This document shows, one piece after another, positions 1 to 7,395 of a DNA stretch of 37,387 bases. Source of the DNA: Sporomusaceae bacterium (lineage in GTDB: Bacteria; Bacillota; Negativicutes; UBA1444). The notes under the pieces were generated by a model. It ran no database searches. It saw nothing but the letters and a program-made list of their open reading frames with translations, and was not told the origin of the DNA. The stretch covers positions 1 to 37,387 of the forward strand of contig JAHDPL010000037.1 in assembly GCA_018434355.1 (NCBI GenBank), in the 5' to 3' direction. A program made the position numbers and the translations under genes. The first letter of the stretch is position 1. Each line of letters opens with the position of its first letter.

Positions 1-72
1 TACGTCGGTTACCGACTTGAGGTTCTTTTCCTTGATCAGTTGCTTGATTTGCTCGTCGGTAAGAAGTCCCAT
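1..72 (-). CDS. IS256-family transposase, N-terminal fragment (runs off the window)
   Basis: The minus strand reads 24 codons, beginning MGLLTDEQIKQLIKEKNLKS, and continues beyond base 1. A good ribosome-binding site (AGGAGG) precedes the ATG at 72. This N-terminus matches the pattern I know for Mutator/IS256-type DDE transposases, which start with a short helix of the LIKEKNLKS kind. Such enzymes cut and paste their element and make 8-9 bp target duplications. The catalytic domain lies outside the window, so intactness cannot be judged. The family call rests on recognition of only 24 residues. Confidence 0.6.
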   Translation of the reverse strand, partial: MGLLTDEQIKQLIKEKNLKSVTDV

Positions 73-113
73 CGTGATCCCTCCTATGCTTTCATTTTAT
101 TGTATTGCATAGG

Positions 114-142
114 AAGTTTACACAGTTTATTTTACAGACTCT
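114..142. mobile_element. Probable right end (terminal inverted repeat) of the IS256-type element
   Basis: Read on the minus strand, this stretch begins GAGTCTGTAAAATAAACTGT and continues with GTAAACTTCC toward the transposase start about 45 bases away. The composition and distance fit the outer end of an IS256-type element. The exact boundary and target duplication cannot be fixed because the other end is outside the window. Confidence 0.4.
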
Positions 143-151
143 AGTGCTACG

Positions 152-415
152 TTGGCAGGGCGGCTCCCGATGCTTAGTAGCATGGAGAATTTTGTTAATT
201 CGCCACAGCATAAAACAACGGTTTTCCCCAATAGAGATTTAATTTCGGCCTTTGATAGAATTATTAAATATACACATAGAGATTTTTTGAATGCGAACAT
301 ACACAACCCCGGGGACATTAAAGTTGCGCCAGATTCTTTGGAAGCTATTGCTCTTGGAGGAATGTTCACATTGATACAAGGAATTGTTAATTTATGTCCA
401 GATGTCACAACGTAG
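152..415 (+). pseudogene. 3' fragment of an unidentified gene next to the insertion element
   Basis: An open frame of about 87 codons ends at a TAG at 413-415 and is followed directly by an intrinsic terminator, as a real gene end would be. The frame stays open upstream through the presumed element end until a stop at 110-112. There is no convincing ribosome-binding site before the TTG at 152 or the ATGs at 170 and 182. I read it as the tail of a gene whose front was removed by the insertion. The product ends in a hydrophobic helix-like stretch (SLEAIALGGMFTLIQGIV). I do not recognise the family. Codon use is more AT-rich than the core genes further on, consistent with transferred DNA. Confidence 0.35.
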
Positions 416-432
416 ATAATGTAAATATAATC

Positions 433-460
433 CCGGCCATCTCGGCCGGTTTTTCTTTTT
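433..460 (+). terminator. Intrinsic terminator after the gene fragment
   Basis: Perfect 6-bp stem CCGGCC/GGCCGG with a 5-base loop, followed by TTTTTCTTTTT. It sits 18 bases after the stop of the fragment. Confidence 0.8.
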
Positions 461-624
461 CACAGGTCAAACCCGCATTTCAGGTCTAACCAGATTAGCG
501 TGCACACATTTTGCTAACGCACTTCATTGATGGGTAAATATAACCATATACATAGGTAGAACGAAACGGCGAAGAATCAACCGCTATAGACACTGGCAAC
601 CACTCCAAAACAGCTTGGAAGGAA

Positions 625-669
625 CTTCTAATCCGTTGGTCGGGGGTTCGATTCCCTCCTGGGACGCCA
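625..669 (+). other. 3' half of tRNA-Arg(UCU): likely attachment-site remnant
   Basis: Bases 625-631 read as an anticodon loop (CTTCTAA, anticodon UCU), then a variable region, a T arm with loop TTCGATT (647-653) flanked by GGGGG and CCCTC, an acceptor 3' strand CTGGGAC, discriminator G and an encoded CCA at 667-669. The 5' partner strands are absent: bases just before 625 do not form the anticodon stem, and no D arm or GTCCCAG acceptor strand is found upstream. Identity beginning at the anticodon loop is what a tyrosine-recombinase attachment core in a tRNA looks like. The rest of 416-870 holds only the two terminators and the promoter listed here; I see no gene in it. Confidence 0.7.
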
Positions 670-678
670 AGAAAATCA

Positions 679-711
679 AGTGCTTTCGGCTTCGACCGGA
701 AGCACTTTTTC
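679..711 (+). terminator. Intrinsic terminator behind the tRNA remnant
   Basis: 11-bp stem (679-689 with 696-706, one G-T pair) and a run of T. It probably served the original tRNA-Arg gene, so the remnant kept its native downstream end. Confidence 0.75.
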
Positions 712-780
712 ATTTTGACCGTAATTTTGACACCTGAAACAAATAAAAAATTATCTTCCTCTCGAAACGTTTACCTTGTG

Positions 781-810
781 TGGACAAATGGACTAATTGG
801 AAAGTATAAT
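781..810 (+). promoter_or_regulatory. Sigma-A type promoter for the 98-residue gene
   Basis: TGGACA at 781-786 and TATAAT at 805-810, spaced 18 bp, about 60 bases before the start codon. Confidence 0.5.
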
Positions 811-870
811 ATAATTAAATGAAAGTCAGGGGAGTTTTAGAAAATCCTACAGGGGAAAGGAGTGCTCACG

Positions 871-1167
871 ATGTTTGTGGTGCATACCGTGAACCAGTTG
901 GAAGAAGCTGTCCGGGTGGGAGCCGAAGAGATTTTGGTGACAGGTGGCCTGGCGAGCAATGTTCATGAGGCTTACTTGCTGAAATCCTGCAAGGGCAGTG
1001 AATCCGGTACGGAAGAATGTGATATCGATAAGGTTTCAGAGCGAGCGGGTTTGCCGGTGTGGGGGATTTCCTCGCTGATGGTTATCACCGGTGAATATTT
1101 ATTGCTGGACTCGCAGTTGAACAGCCATTCTCCGTGCATGATCCTGCAGCGAACCAACCAACATTAG
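871..1167 (+). CDS. Unidentified 98-residue protein
   Basis: Start ATG at 871 is chosen because AAAGGAG lies eight bases upstream; the earlier in-frame GTG at 862 overlaps that site. The product begins MFVVHTVNQLEEAVRVGAEE and is a mixed alpha/beta-looking chain with three cysteines (two near the middle) and no signal peptide or membrane segment. It has its own promoter and a terminator right behind it, so it is a monocistronic unit. I do not recognise a family and give no function. Gene reality is supported by promoter, ribosome-binding site and terminator all in register. Confidence 0.65.
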   Translation: MFVVHTVNQLEEAVRVGAEEILVTGGLASNVHEAYLLKSCKGSESGTEECDIDKVSERAGLPVWGISSLMVITGEYLLLDSQLNSHSPCMILQRTNQH

Positions 1168-1188
1168 AAGCGAAGTTTGTTTATTTAG

Positions 1189-1217
1189 ACCTGTAGCTTT
1201 GTGCTGCAGGTTTTTTT
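1189..1217 (+). terminator. Intrinsic terminator of the 98-residue gene
   Basis: 9-bp stem ACCTGTAGC/GCTGCAGGT (one T-G pair), loop TTTGT, followed by seven T. Confidence 0.8.
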
Positions 1218-1293
1218 ATTACATCTATAGCAGGAATTCTCGCTTTCGTGGATAATAAATACTTAATAGATTTGCCAAAAGGATGGAGATGGA

Positions 1294-3117
1294 TTGAAGA
1301 CACTGCGCTTCCAACTTCTTCTCTGGGGTTTGACGTTGGCCCTTGTGCCGACGTTGTTTTTTGCTGTCTGGTTTTGGCGATATAGCCTGTCCCAGCCGAG
1401 CGATGCTGCAGTTTTCTTGGATATTAGCGTTATCGCTGTCAGTACCGCCGGCGTGTTTGTTTTTCTGTTGGCGCTGATTTACTGGGGTTACCAATGGATC
1501 GTCACGCCGATTCGCCAGTTGACGGATGCGGCTAAAGCGATTCGCGAAGGCAATTTTGACTATCAGATGGAAGCGCGGCTATTGTTCCGCGGCCCGCTGG
1601 AAATGCGAGAACTTTGCTATACATTTGCCCGGATGGCTGAGAAAATAAATGGACAGATTCGCTCGTTGGAAAAAGTGAATGCGACGCTGGCAAAGAAGGA
1701 AGAACGTTGGCAATTGGCGCTGCAGGGCAACAAGGACGGAATATGGGACTGGAACCTAGAGACCGACGAGTGGGTCCAGTCAGACCGTTGTCTGGAGATG
1801 CTCGGATATTTACCGGGCGAGGGACCTTACACGCGGGAGGGCTTTATCGAATCCGTTCATCCGGATGATTTGCCCGGTCTACAACAAAAACTTGAGGATC
1901 ATTTGAACCGGATTGCGCCGTATTATGAGGCGGAATACCGGCGTCTCTGCAAAGACGGCAGTTATAAATGGATTCTTGACCGGGGGCAAGCGTTGTGGAA
2001 TGATGCGGGTCAAGCGGCCAGGATGGTCGGTTCATACACAGACATTGCCGAGCGCAAACAGATGGAAGAACGACTGATTCACATCAGCATGCGGGACGGC
2101 CTGACCGGCCTGTATAATCGTGCTTATTTTCAGGAAGAACTGCGACGGCTAAATGACGGTCGTTATGCGCCAATTGCAGTCATTGTCTGCGATGTGGACG
2201 GGTTGAAGCTTTATAATGACAGTTTTGGGCACATGATGGGAGATCGACTGATTAAGGCTGCCGCCGATATTTTGCTGCAGACCTTCCGGACAAGTGATGT
2301 GGTGGCACGGATCGGCGGCGATGAGTTCGCCGTGATATTGCCACGGGCGTCACGAGAAACCGTGGATATGATCTTGCAGCGACTAAAATCAAGCATTGAA
2401 GCGTTTAATGCCGAGAATGAGGAGTTTTTGCTTAGCATCTCAACCGGTATGGCGATCGGACATAGTAAAAACGTCAATTTGACCCAGTTGTTCAGGGATG
2501 CCGATAACAACATGTATCGTGAAAAGAACAAGAACAGTCCGCAGATTCGCGCTGCAATCACGCATACGGTTGTAAGATTGCTGGAACGACGGGATTATGT
2601 GTTGGAGGGCCATACCAGGCGGGTGTCGCAGTTATGTGAACGATTGGCAGCGGAAATCGGTTTTTCACAGTTGAAAACAGCCGATCTGTTGCTGTTAGCT
2701 GAGTATCACGACCTAGGTAAGGTAGGGATTGCTGATCAAATCCTGTTTAAGACGGGACCGCTGAACCAGGCTGAACGAAAAGAAATTCAGCGGCATTGTG
2801 AAATCGGCTTCCGTATCGCCCAGTCCGTGCCAGAAATTCGCCATATCGCCGAATATATTCTGCGCCATCAGGAATGGTGGAATGGGCAGGGGTATCCGTT
2901 GGGGCTTGCAGGGGATGAGATTCCGATGGAATGCCGAATTTTGGCGATTGCCGATGCCTATGACACGATGACCAGCGAACGGCCATACCGTGCGGCGATT
3001 GGTCATGATGCCGCGATGAAGGAATTGCGACATGGGGCCGGCGTTCAGTTTGATCCGTTTCTGGTGGAGATGTTCAGCCGGATTGACCCACGGCGCTGTC
3101 TGCAAAAAGTGGGATAA
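1294..3117 (+). CDS. Membrane-bound PAS-GGDEF-HD-GYP c-di-GMP synthase/phosphodiesterase
   Basis: 607-residue sensor enzyme for cyclic di-GMP. Two membrane helices lie near residues 8-28 and 43-65, with no large extracytoplasmic loop. A HAMP-like linker follows (about 66-120), then a PAS domain (about 137-255, ending in the usual DIAERKQMEE linker). The GGDEF domain spans about 265-415 with intact GGDEF at 341-345 and an RxxD inhibitory site (332-335) exactly five residues before it. The HD-GYP domain (about 425-600) keeps HD at 472-473 and GYP at 533-535. Both making and degrading activities therefore look possible; PAS input probably decides the balance. Start is TTG at 1294 with GGAG five bases upstream. 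It is followed after 17 bases by the flavoprotein gene. Confidence 0.9.
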   Translation: MKTLRFQLLLWGLTLALVPTLFFAVWFWRYSLSQPSDAAVFLDISVIAVSTAGVFVFLLALIYWGYQWIVTPIRQLTDAAKAIREGNFDYQMEARLLFRGPLEMRELCYTFARMAEKINGQIRSLEKVNATLAKKEERWQLALQGNKDGIWDWNLETDEWVQSDRCLEMLGYLPGEGPYTREGFIESVHPDDLPGLQQKLEDHLNRIAPYYEAEYRRLCKDGSYKWILDRGQALWNDAGQAARMVGSYTDIAERKQMEERLIHISMRDGLTGLYNRAYFQEELRRLNDGRYAPIAVIVCDVDGLKLYNDSFGHMMGDRLIKAAADILLQTFRTSDVVARIGGDEFAVILPRASRETVDMILQRLKSSIEAFNAENEEFLLSISTGMAIGHSKNVNLTQLFRDADNNMYREKNKNSPQIRAAITHTVVRLLERRDYVLEGHTRRVSQLCERLAAEIGFSQLKTADLLLLAEYHDLGKVGIADQILFKTGPLNQAERKEIQRHCEIGFRIAQSVPEIRHIAEYILRHQEWWNGQGYPLGLAGDEIPMECRILAIADAYDTMTSERPYRAAIGHDAAMKELRHGAGVQFDPFLVEMFSRIDPRRCLQKVG

Positions 3118-3134
3118 AGCTTGAGGTGAATGTC

Positions 3135-4394
3135 ATGGGAAGAATCATCGTAATCGGGGCCGGCGCAGCGGGATTGATGGCAGCGATTCATGCTGCCGCC
3201 GCTGGAGCCGGCGTTTTGTTGATTGAAAAAATGCCCTCGCCTGGCAGGAAAATCCTGATTACAGGCAAGGGTCGTTGCAATTTTACCAATAACTGCGAAA
3301 TCGGCGACTTTCTTCGTTTTTTCGCCAACAATGGCGCGTTTTTGAATAGTGCGCTACGAACGTTTGACAATCAGGACGTGATTGACTTCTTTGCCTCGCA
3401 TGGCGTGCCTTCGCGGGTAGAACGTGGCGGTCGGCTGTTTCCCGAGTCCGACAAGGCGCGCGACATAGTGGATGCGCTGGTCAAGGCGGCCAGACAGGCC
3501 GGGGTGAGAATTGTTACGGACCAACCGGTACGTTCGATATGCGTTGAAAAAGGCAAAGTGACAGGCGTCTTGACCGAGTCCGGCCGCCTGGATGCTTCGG
3601 CGGTTATATTGGCTACCGGCGGACTGTCTTATCCCGGCACTGGTTCGACCGGTGACGGATATCGCATGGCGAAGGAACTGGGCCACACCGTGACACCGCT
3701 ACGTCCGGCGTTGGTTCCACTTGAGACGCAGGAGGCCTGGGTCAAGGAATTGCAGGGGTTGTCGCTGAAAAATGTCGAAGGCGTGGTCAAGGTCGACGGC
3801 AAAAAACAGGACAGTGAATTTGGCGAGATGTTGTTTACGCATTTCGGTCTTTCCGGTCCGATTGTATTGTCGCTCAGCCAGGCAATTTCACAGGCGTTGC
3901 CGCAAAATCCGCCGCCGCGCGTTACGGTTGAATTGAATCTGAAACCGGCTTTGACGCCGGAGGTGCTCGACAAACGATTGCAACGCGACTTTGCCGAATT
4001 TACCCGCAAGCAGTTCAAAAATTCACTTGGCGAGTTGCTGCCGCTGAAGTTGATTCCGGTTATCATCCGGCTCAGCGGAATCGCGCCTGACAAGCCTGTG
4101 CATCAGATTACCCGCGAAGAGCGGACCCGGTTGGTCGAACTGCTGCAAGGATTGCGCCTGACAGTCACCAAAACTCGCCCGATTGCCGAGGCTGTTGTAA
4201 CCGCAGGCGGCGTGGCGGTAAAAGAAATCAATCCCAAAACTATGCAGTCACGCCTGGTAGAAGGATTATTCATTGCCGGTGAAATTCTTGACGTGGATGG
4301 TTACACCGGGGGATTTAACCTGCAAGCTGCATTTTCCACCGGCATGGTGGCAGGGACTGCTGCGGCGAGATTTCTGCAATCAAAAGATGCGTGA
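3135..4394 (+). CDS. HI0933/BaiN-family NAD(P)/FAD-dependent flavoprotein
   Basis: 419 residues, usual for the family. The N-terminus has a dinucleotide-binding GAGAAG (residues 8-13) after a beta strand, then the diagnostic PGRKILITGKGRCNFTN stretch. The C-terminus carries GGVAVKEINPKTM and the FAD-contacting GYTGGFNLQAAFSTG segment. The broad family is annotated as aminoacetone oxidase-like or bile-acid reductase (BaiN) proteins; the substrate cannot be predicted here. ATG at 3135 is preferred over GTG at 3126 because GAGGTG sits just upstream of it. It probably shares a transcript with the c-di-GMP enzyme. No terminator is obvious before the tRNA promoter. Confidence 0.85.
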   Translation: MGRIIVIGAGAAGLMAAIHAAAAGAGVLLIEKMPSPGRKILITGKGRCNFTNNCEIGDFLRFFANNGAFLNSALRTFDNQDVIDFFASHGVPSRVERGGRLFPESDKARDIVDALVKAARQAGVRIVTDQPVRSICVEKGKVTGVLTESGRLDASAVILATGGLSYPGTGSTGDGYRMAKELGHTVTPLRPALVPLETQEAWVKELQGLSLKNVEGVVKVDGKKQDSEFGEMLFTHFGLSGPIVLSLSQAISQALPQNPPPRVTVELNLKPALTPEVLDKRLQRDFAEFTRKQFKNSLGELLPLKLIPVIIRLSGIAPDKPVHQITREERTRLVELLQGLRLTVTKTRPIAEAVVTAGGVAVKEINPKTMQSRLVEGLFIAGEILDVDGYTGGFNLQAAFSTGMVAGTAAARFLQSKDA

Positions 4395-4425
4395 CAAAAT
4401 CCAGAAAAAATGTCTAGGTCTTGTA

Positions 4426-4455
4426 TTGACAGAAAGTGAAATCGGATGATAAAAT
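4426..4455 (+). promoter_or_regulatory. Promoter of the tRNA His-Gln-Gln-Lys block
   Basis: Consensus TTGACA at 4426-4431 and TAAAAT at 4450-4455, 18-bp spacer, about 45 bases before the first tRNA. Confidence 0.65.
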
Positions 4456-4501
4456 AAACTCTGTCGCGCGGGGCGATAATCGCAGACAACAGCGTATGTA
4501 T

Positions 4502-4578
4502 GGTGACTGTGGTGAAGTGGTTAACACGGCGGATTGTGGTTCCGTTATGCGTGGGTTCGATCCCCATCAGTCACCCCA
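4502..4578 (+). tRNA. tRNA-His (GUG)
   Basis: Full cloverleaf with the extra G at -1 facing the discriminator C, as in histidine tRNAs. Anticodon loop TTGTGGT gives GUG. The CCA end is encoded. Confidence 0.93.
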
Positions 4579-4592
4579 ACTTACTCTAATGA

Positions 4593-4666
4593 TGGGGCGT
4601 CGCCAAGCGGTAAGGCTCGGGACTCTGACTCCCGCATCGGTGGTTCGAATCCATCCGCCCCAGCCA
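4593..4666 (+). tRNA. tRNA-Gln (CUG)
   Basis: Acceptor TGGGGCG/CGCCCCA, anticodon loop CTCTGAC (CUG) on a CGGGA/TCCCG stem, T loop TTCGAAT, encoded CCA. It is nearly a copy of the following tRNA. Confidence 0.93.
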
Positions 4667-4698
4667 ATAGTTACTCTGATATCTGTATATTCATTCCT

Positions 4699-4774
4699 TG
4701 GGGCGTCGCCAAGTTGGTAAGGCACGGGACTTTGACTCCCGCATGCGTTGGTTCGAGTCCAGCCGCCCCAGCCA
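4699..4774 (+). tRNA. tRNA-Gln (UUG)
   Basis: Same acceptor and anticodon stem as the preceding gene but anticodon loop CTTTGAC (UUG), with differences in the D loop, variable region and T stem. CCA encoded. Confidence 0.93.
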
Positions 4775-4778
4775 ATAT

Positions 4779-4854
4779 GACCCACTAGCTCAGTCGGTAG
4801 AGCACCTGACTTTTAATCAGGGAGTCGATGGTTCGAGTCCATCGTGGGTCACCA
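4779..4854 (+). tRNA. tRNA-Lys (UUU)
   Basis: Acceptor GACCCAC/GTGGGTC, anticodon loop CTTTTAA (UUU), T loop TTCGAGT, encoded CCA. It lies four bases behind the Gln gene. Confidence 0.95.
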
Positions 4855-4866
4855 TTTAATCAACGC

Positions 4867-4900
4867 AAGACTCTGGCAGTGCGCCGGAGTCTTTTGTTTT
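4867..4900 (+). terminator. Terminator of the four-tRNA block
   Basis: 11-bp stem AAGACTCTGGC/GCCGGAGTCTT with one T-G pair and a 5-base loop, then TTGTTTT. Confidence 0.8.
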
Positions 4901-4915
4901 ATTGCTACTGACCGC

Positions 4916-4943
4916 TTGATTTTTGCTCATATTCTGCTATAAT
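4916..4943 (+). promoter_or_regulatory. Promoter of tRNA-Leu
   Basis: TTGATT at 4916-4921 and perfect TATAAT at 4938-4943 with a 16-bp spacer, 14 bases before the mature tRNA. Confidence 0.65.
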
Positions 4944-4957
4944 TCAACAGTAGCCGT

Positions 4958-5041
4958 GCGGGCGTGGCGGAATGGCAGACGCACCAGACTTAGGATCTGG
5001 CGCCGCAAGGTGTGGAGGTTCAAGTCCTCTCGCCCGCACCA
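4958..5041 (+). tRNA. tRNA-Leu (UAG)
   Basis: Class II tRNA with a long variable arm. Acceptor GCGGGCG/CGCCCGC, anticodon loop CTTAGGA (UAG), T loop TTCAAGT, encoded CCA. Confidence 0.94.
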
Positions 5042-5094
5042 AGTCAAACAAAGTTTTGAATGGCAGGGTGAATCGTTGGCAAGGAGGTTGCTGC

Positions 5095-5148
5095 TTGCAT
5101 ATGTTCAGCCGGATTAAGTCGTTCTTTTCTAATTACTGTAGCCCATGA
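5095..5148 (+). CDS. Possible 17-residue peptide between tRNA genes
   Basis: AAGGAGG at 5081-5087 stands seven bases before a TTG (5095) and 13 before an in-frame ATG (5101); the frame ends at TGA 5146-5148. The peptide would end MFSRIKSFFSNYCSP. A second short frame (5145-5228, 27 codons) overlaps its stop but has no ribosome-binding site of its own. The strong ribosome-binding site is the only evidence; it may be chance or a decayed gene. Confidence 0.2.
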   Translation: MHMFSRIKSFFSNYCSP

Positions 5149-5201
5149 ATGCTGATATGGGTCCTGGCAGGACTCGTATTGCTGGTGCAGTGGCTATGGT
5201 C

Positions 5202-5231
5202 TTGACAAACAAAACTACCCGGAGTTAAAAT
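5202..5231 (+). promoter_or_regulatory. Promoter of tRNA-Gly
   Basis: Perfect TTGACA at 5202-5207 and TAAAAT at 5226-5231, 18-bp spacer, 15 bases before the tRNA. Confidence 0.65.
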
Positions 5232-5246
5232 AATCTCTGTCACGAT

Positions 5247-5321
5247 GCGGAAGTAGCTCAGCGGTAGAGCATCGCCTTGCCAAGGCGAGGGTCGCGAGTT
5301 CGAATCTCGTTTTCCGCTCCA
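5247..5321 (+). tRNA. tRNA-Gly (GCC)
   Basis: Acceptor GCGGAAG/TTTCCGC (one G-T pair), anticodon loop TTGCCAA (GCC), T loop TTCGAAT, discriminator T, encoded CCA. Confidence 0.94.
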
Positions 5322-5333
5322 GAAAATTATGTT

Positions 5334-5360
5334 CCGGCAGATTACTGCCGGCTTTTTCTT
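5334..5360 (+). terminator. Terminator of tRNA-Gly
   Basis: Perfect 7-bp stem CCGGCAG/CTGCCGG, loop ATTA, then CTTTTTCTTT. Confidence 0.85.
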
Positions 5361-5366
5361 TGTCGA

Positions 5367-5395
5367 TTGTTTTTTATTGTCAAGAATGTTAAAAT
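5367..5395 (+). promoter_or_regulatory. Likely promoter of tig
   Basis: TTGTTT at 5367-5372 and TAAAAT at 5390-5395 with 17-bp spacing; about 70 bases before the start codon. Confidence 0.4.
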
Positions 5396-5467
5396 AAAAT
5401 TCAATGCAAAGGGCTGTTTTCGGCTCCTTGCCGAAAAGTTCCTGCAGGATTCAAAGGAGGACATTAA

Positions 5468-6757
5468 GTGAAAGTTACAGTTGAAAAAAAGGAACACAAT
5501 ATTACCGAATTGGTGATCGAACTTCCGGTCGAAGAGGTAAACAAAGGCTTTGATCGGGCTTATCAGAAACTGGCGCAACAGGTCACTATCCCCGGCTTCC
5601 GCAAAGGCAAAGCGCCGCGCAAGATGATTGAAAACCGAATCGGTGCTGATGGAATGCGCGCCGAAGCGTTTGATTTCATTATTCCCGACGCATACAGGCG
5701 TGCGGTCAAGGAGCAAAATGTTCAGCCGGTGGGCCGACCGGAAGTTACCGAAGTAACCCTGAATGCTGGCGAACCTTGTGTGTTCACTGTCAGCGTAGTG
5801 ACTCGTCCCGAAGTCGTGCTGGGTGAATACAAAGGTCTTAGCGTGGATGCGCCGACCACCGAAGTGACGGCGGAAGAAGTCGACAAACAGATTGAGGCGC
5901 TGCGCGAGCGGCATGCAAAAATGGTCGTAGTGGAAGATGCGGAATTGGCCAATGGCGATTTCGCGATTATCGATTTTGACGGCATGGTTGACGGCAAACC
6001 ATTTAGCGGCGGCCAGTCCAAAGGATATCCGCTGGAAGTGGGGTCCGGCAGCTTCATTCCAGGATTCGAAGATCAACTGCTTGGCGCCAAATCCGGTGAA
6101 GAAAGGGAAGTCAACGTGACTTTCCCGGAAGAGTATTTCGTGCCTGAACTGGCTGGCAAAGCCGCTGTGTTTACGACTAAGATCAATGATATCAAGCGTA
6201 AGGAACTGCCGGAGCTCAATGACGATTTCGCCAAGGAAGCCGGCGATGCTGATACGCTGGAAGAAATGAAGACCAAGACGATGACCCGGCTGACGGAAGC
6301 GGCGGCAAAGAAAGACGAGTCGGCGTTCCGCGAGGCTGCCGTTGCCAAAGCGGTTGCCAATGCGACGATTGAAGTGCCTGACATCATGGTGGAAGACCAA
6401 GTCGAGCACATGATTCAGGACCTCGACATGAGTCTGAAACAAAGAGGCCTAGCCATGGACAAGTACCTTGGCTACATGAATATGGATATGGCAGCATTGA
6501 CCGAGCGGTATCGCCCGGCGGCGGCCGAGCAGGTTCGCACCGAACTGACCCTCGAAGCAATTGTCAAAGCGGAAGCGTTGACGGTGAGCGACGAAGAATT
6601 CAGCGCCGAAATCGAGAAAATGGCGCAGGCTTATAAGATGAAAGAAGCCGATGTGAAAAAGATGATGGCGGACAAATATCACGGCGAAATGGTCAAAGAG
6701 ACGATTTTGCGTCGCAAAGCCGCGGAGCTGATTGTGGATTCGGCGGTAAAATCCTAA
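5468..6757 (+). CDS. tig: Trigger factor, ribosome-bound chaperone
   Basis: 429 residues, the normal length. Trigger factor docks at the ribosomal exit tunnel and shields nascent chains. The N-terminal ribosome-binding domain (about 1-130) has the signature loop GFRKGKAPRKMIENRIG. The FKBP-like peptidyl-prolyl isomerase domain follows (about 150-245, with DFAIIDFDGMVDG and GSGSFIPGFEDQL), then the helical C-terminal chaperone arms. The start is GTG at 5468, set by AAAGGAGG seven bases upstream. It heads tig-clpP-clpX, a conserved order coupling folding and proteolysis; clpP begins 18 bases after its stop. Confidence 0.96.
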   Translation: MKVTVEKKEHNITELVIELPVEEVNKGFDRAYQKLAQQVTIPGFRKGKAPRKMIENRIGADGMRAEAFDFIIPDAYRRAVKEQNVQPVGRPEVTEVTLNAGEPCVFTVSVVTRPEVVLGEYKGLSVDAPTTEVTAEEVDKQIEALRERHAKMVVVEDAELANGDFAIIDFDGMVDGKPFSGGQSKGYPLEVGSGSFIPGFEDQLLGAKSGEEREVNVTFPEEYFVPELAGKAAVFTTKINDIKRKELPELNDDFAKEAGDADTLEEMKTKTMTRLTEAAAKKDESAFREAAVAKAVANATIEVPDIMVEDQVEHMIQDLDMSLKQRGLAMDKYLGYMNMDMAALTERYRPAAAEQVRTELTLEAIVKAEALTVSDEEFSAEIEKMAQAYKMKEADVKKMMADKYHGEMVKETILRRKAAELIVDSAVKS

Positions 6758-6775
6758 GGGCGAGAGGTGAATTCG

Positions 6776-7375
6776 ATGAATTTTGTACCGATTGTCGTAG
6801 AACAGTCCAATCGTGGTGAACGCGCTTATGACATCTGGTCCCGTCTGTTAAAGGATCGTATTATCTTTTTGGGTGGACCTATCGATGATACTGTTGCGAA
6901 CCTGATTATTGCACAATTGTTGTTTTTGGAGTCGGAAGACCCGGACAAAGATGTGCAGATGTATATCAACAGCCCTGGCGGCTCTGTTACGGCCGGCCTG
7001 GCGATTTATGACACCATGCAGTATATCAAGCCGGATGTGGCGACGATTTGCCTCGGTTCGGCGGCTAGCATGGGAGCTCTGCTGCTCTCATCAGGCGCCA
7101 AGGGCAAGCGTTATGCACTGCCTTACTCGCGGATCATGGTTCACCAACCCTGGGGCGGCGCGCAGGGACAAGCGACCGACGTGGAGATTCACGCGCGTGA
7201 AATCCTGCGGCTAAGAGAACTGCTCAATGAAATTCTGGCTGGCAATACCGGTCAACCATTGGCGAAAATCCAGCAAGATACCGAGCGCGACTACTTTATG
7301 TCCAGCGCGCAAGCCAAGGAATATGGGATTATTGACCATTTGATGGCCAGACGGGGTAGCCCGGCGGCGAAGTAA
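6776..7375 (+). CDS. clpP: ATP-dependent Clp protease proteolytic subunit
   Basis: 199 residues. ClpP forms the barrel-shaped serine peptidase chamber fed by ClpX or ClpC. The catalytic triad is visible as Ser98 (in GSAASMGA), His123 (in MVHQPWGG) and Asp172 (in TERDYFMS). The ATG at 6776 is chosen because GAGAGGTG lies six bases upstream and gives the usual [10 protein letters not shown] start; the GTG at 6767 is inside that ribosome-binding site. clpX follows after a 20-base gap with its own ribosome-binding site. Confidence 0.97.
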   Translation: MNFVPIVVEQSNRGERAYDIWSRLLKDRIIFLGGPIDDTVANLIIAQLLFLESEDPDKDVQMYINSPGGSVTAGLAIYDTMQYIKPDVATICLGSAASMGALLLSSGAKGKRYALPYSRIMVHQPWGGAQGQATDVEIHAREILRLRELLNEILAGNTGQPLAKIQQDTERDYFMSSAQAKEYGIIDHLMARRGSPAAK

Positions 7376-7395
7376 CCCGACAAGGGGGGTTGGTT

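Noticed and set aside
495-713. Minus-strand frame of 72 codons
   Set aside because: It runs through the tRNA-Arg remnant and its terminator; its GGNRTPDQRI-type peptide is the familiar artefact of reading a tRNA T arm backwards.
4436-4788. Several frames on both strands over the tRNA block
   Set aside because: They translate tRNA genes and have no ribosome-binding sites.
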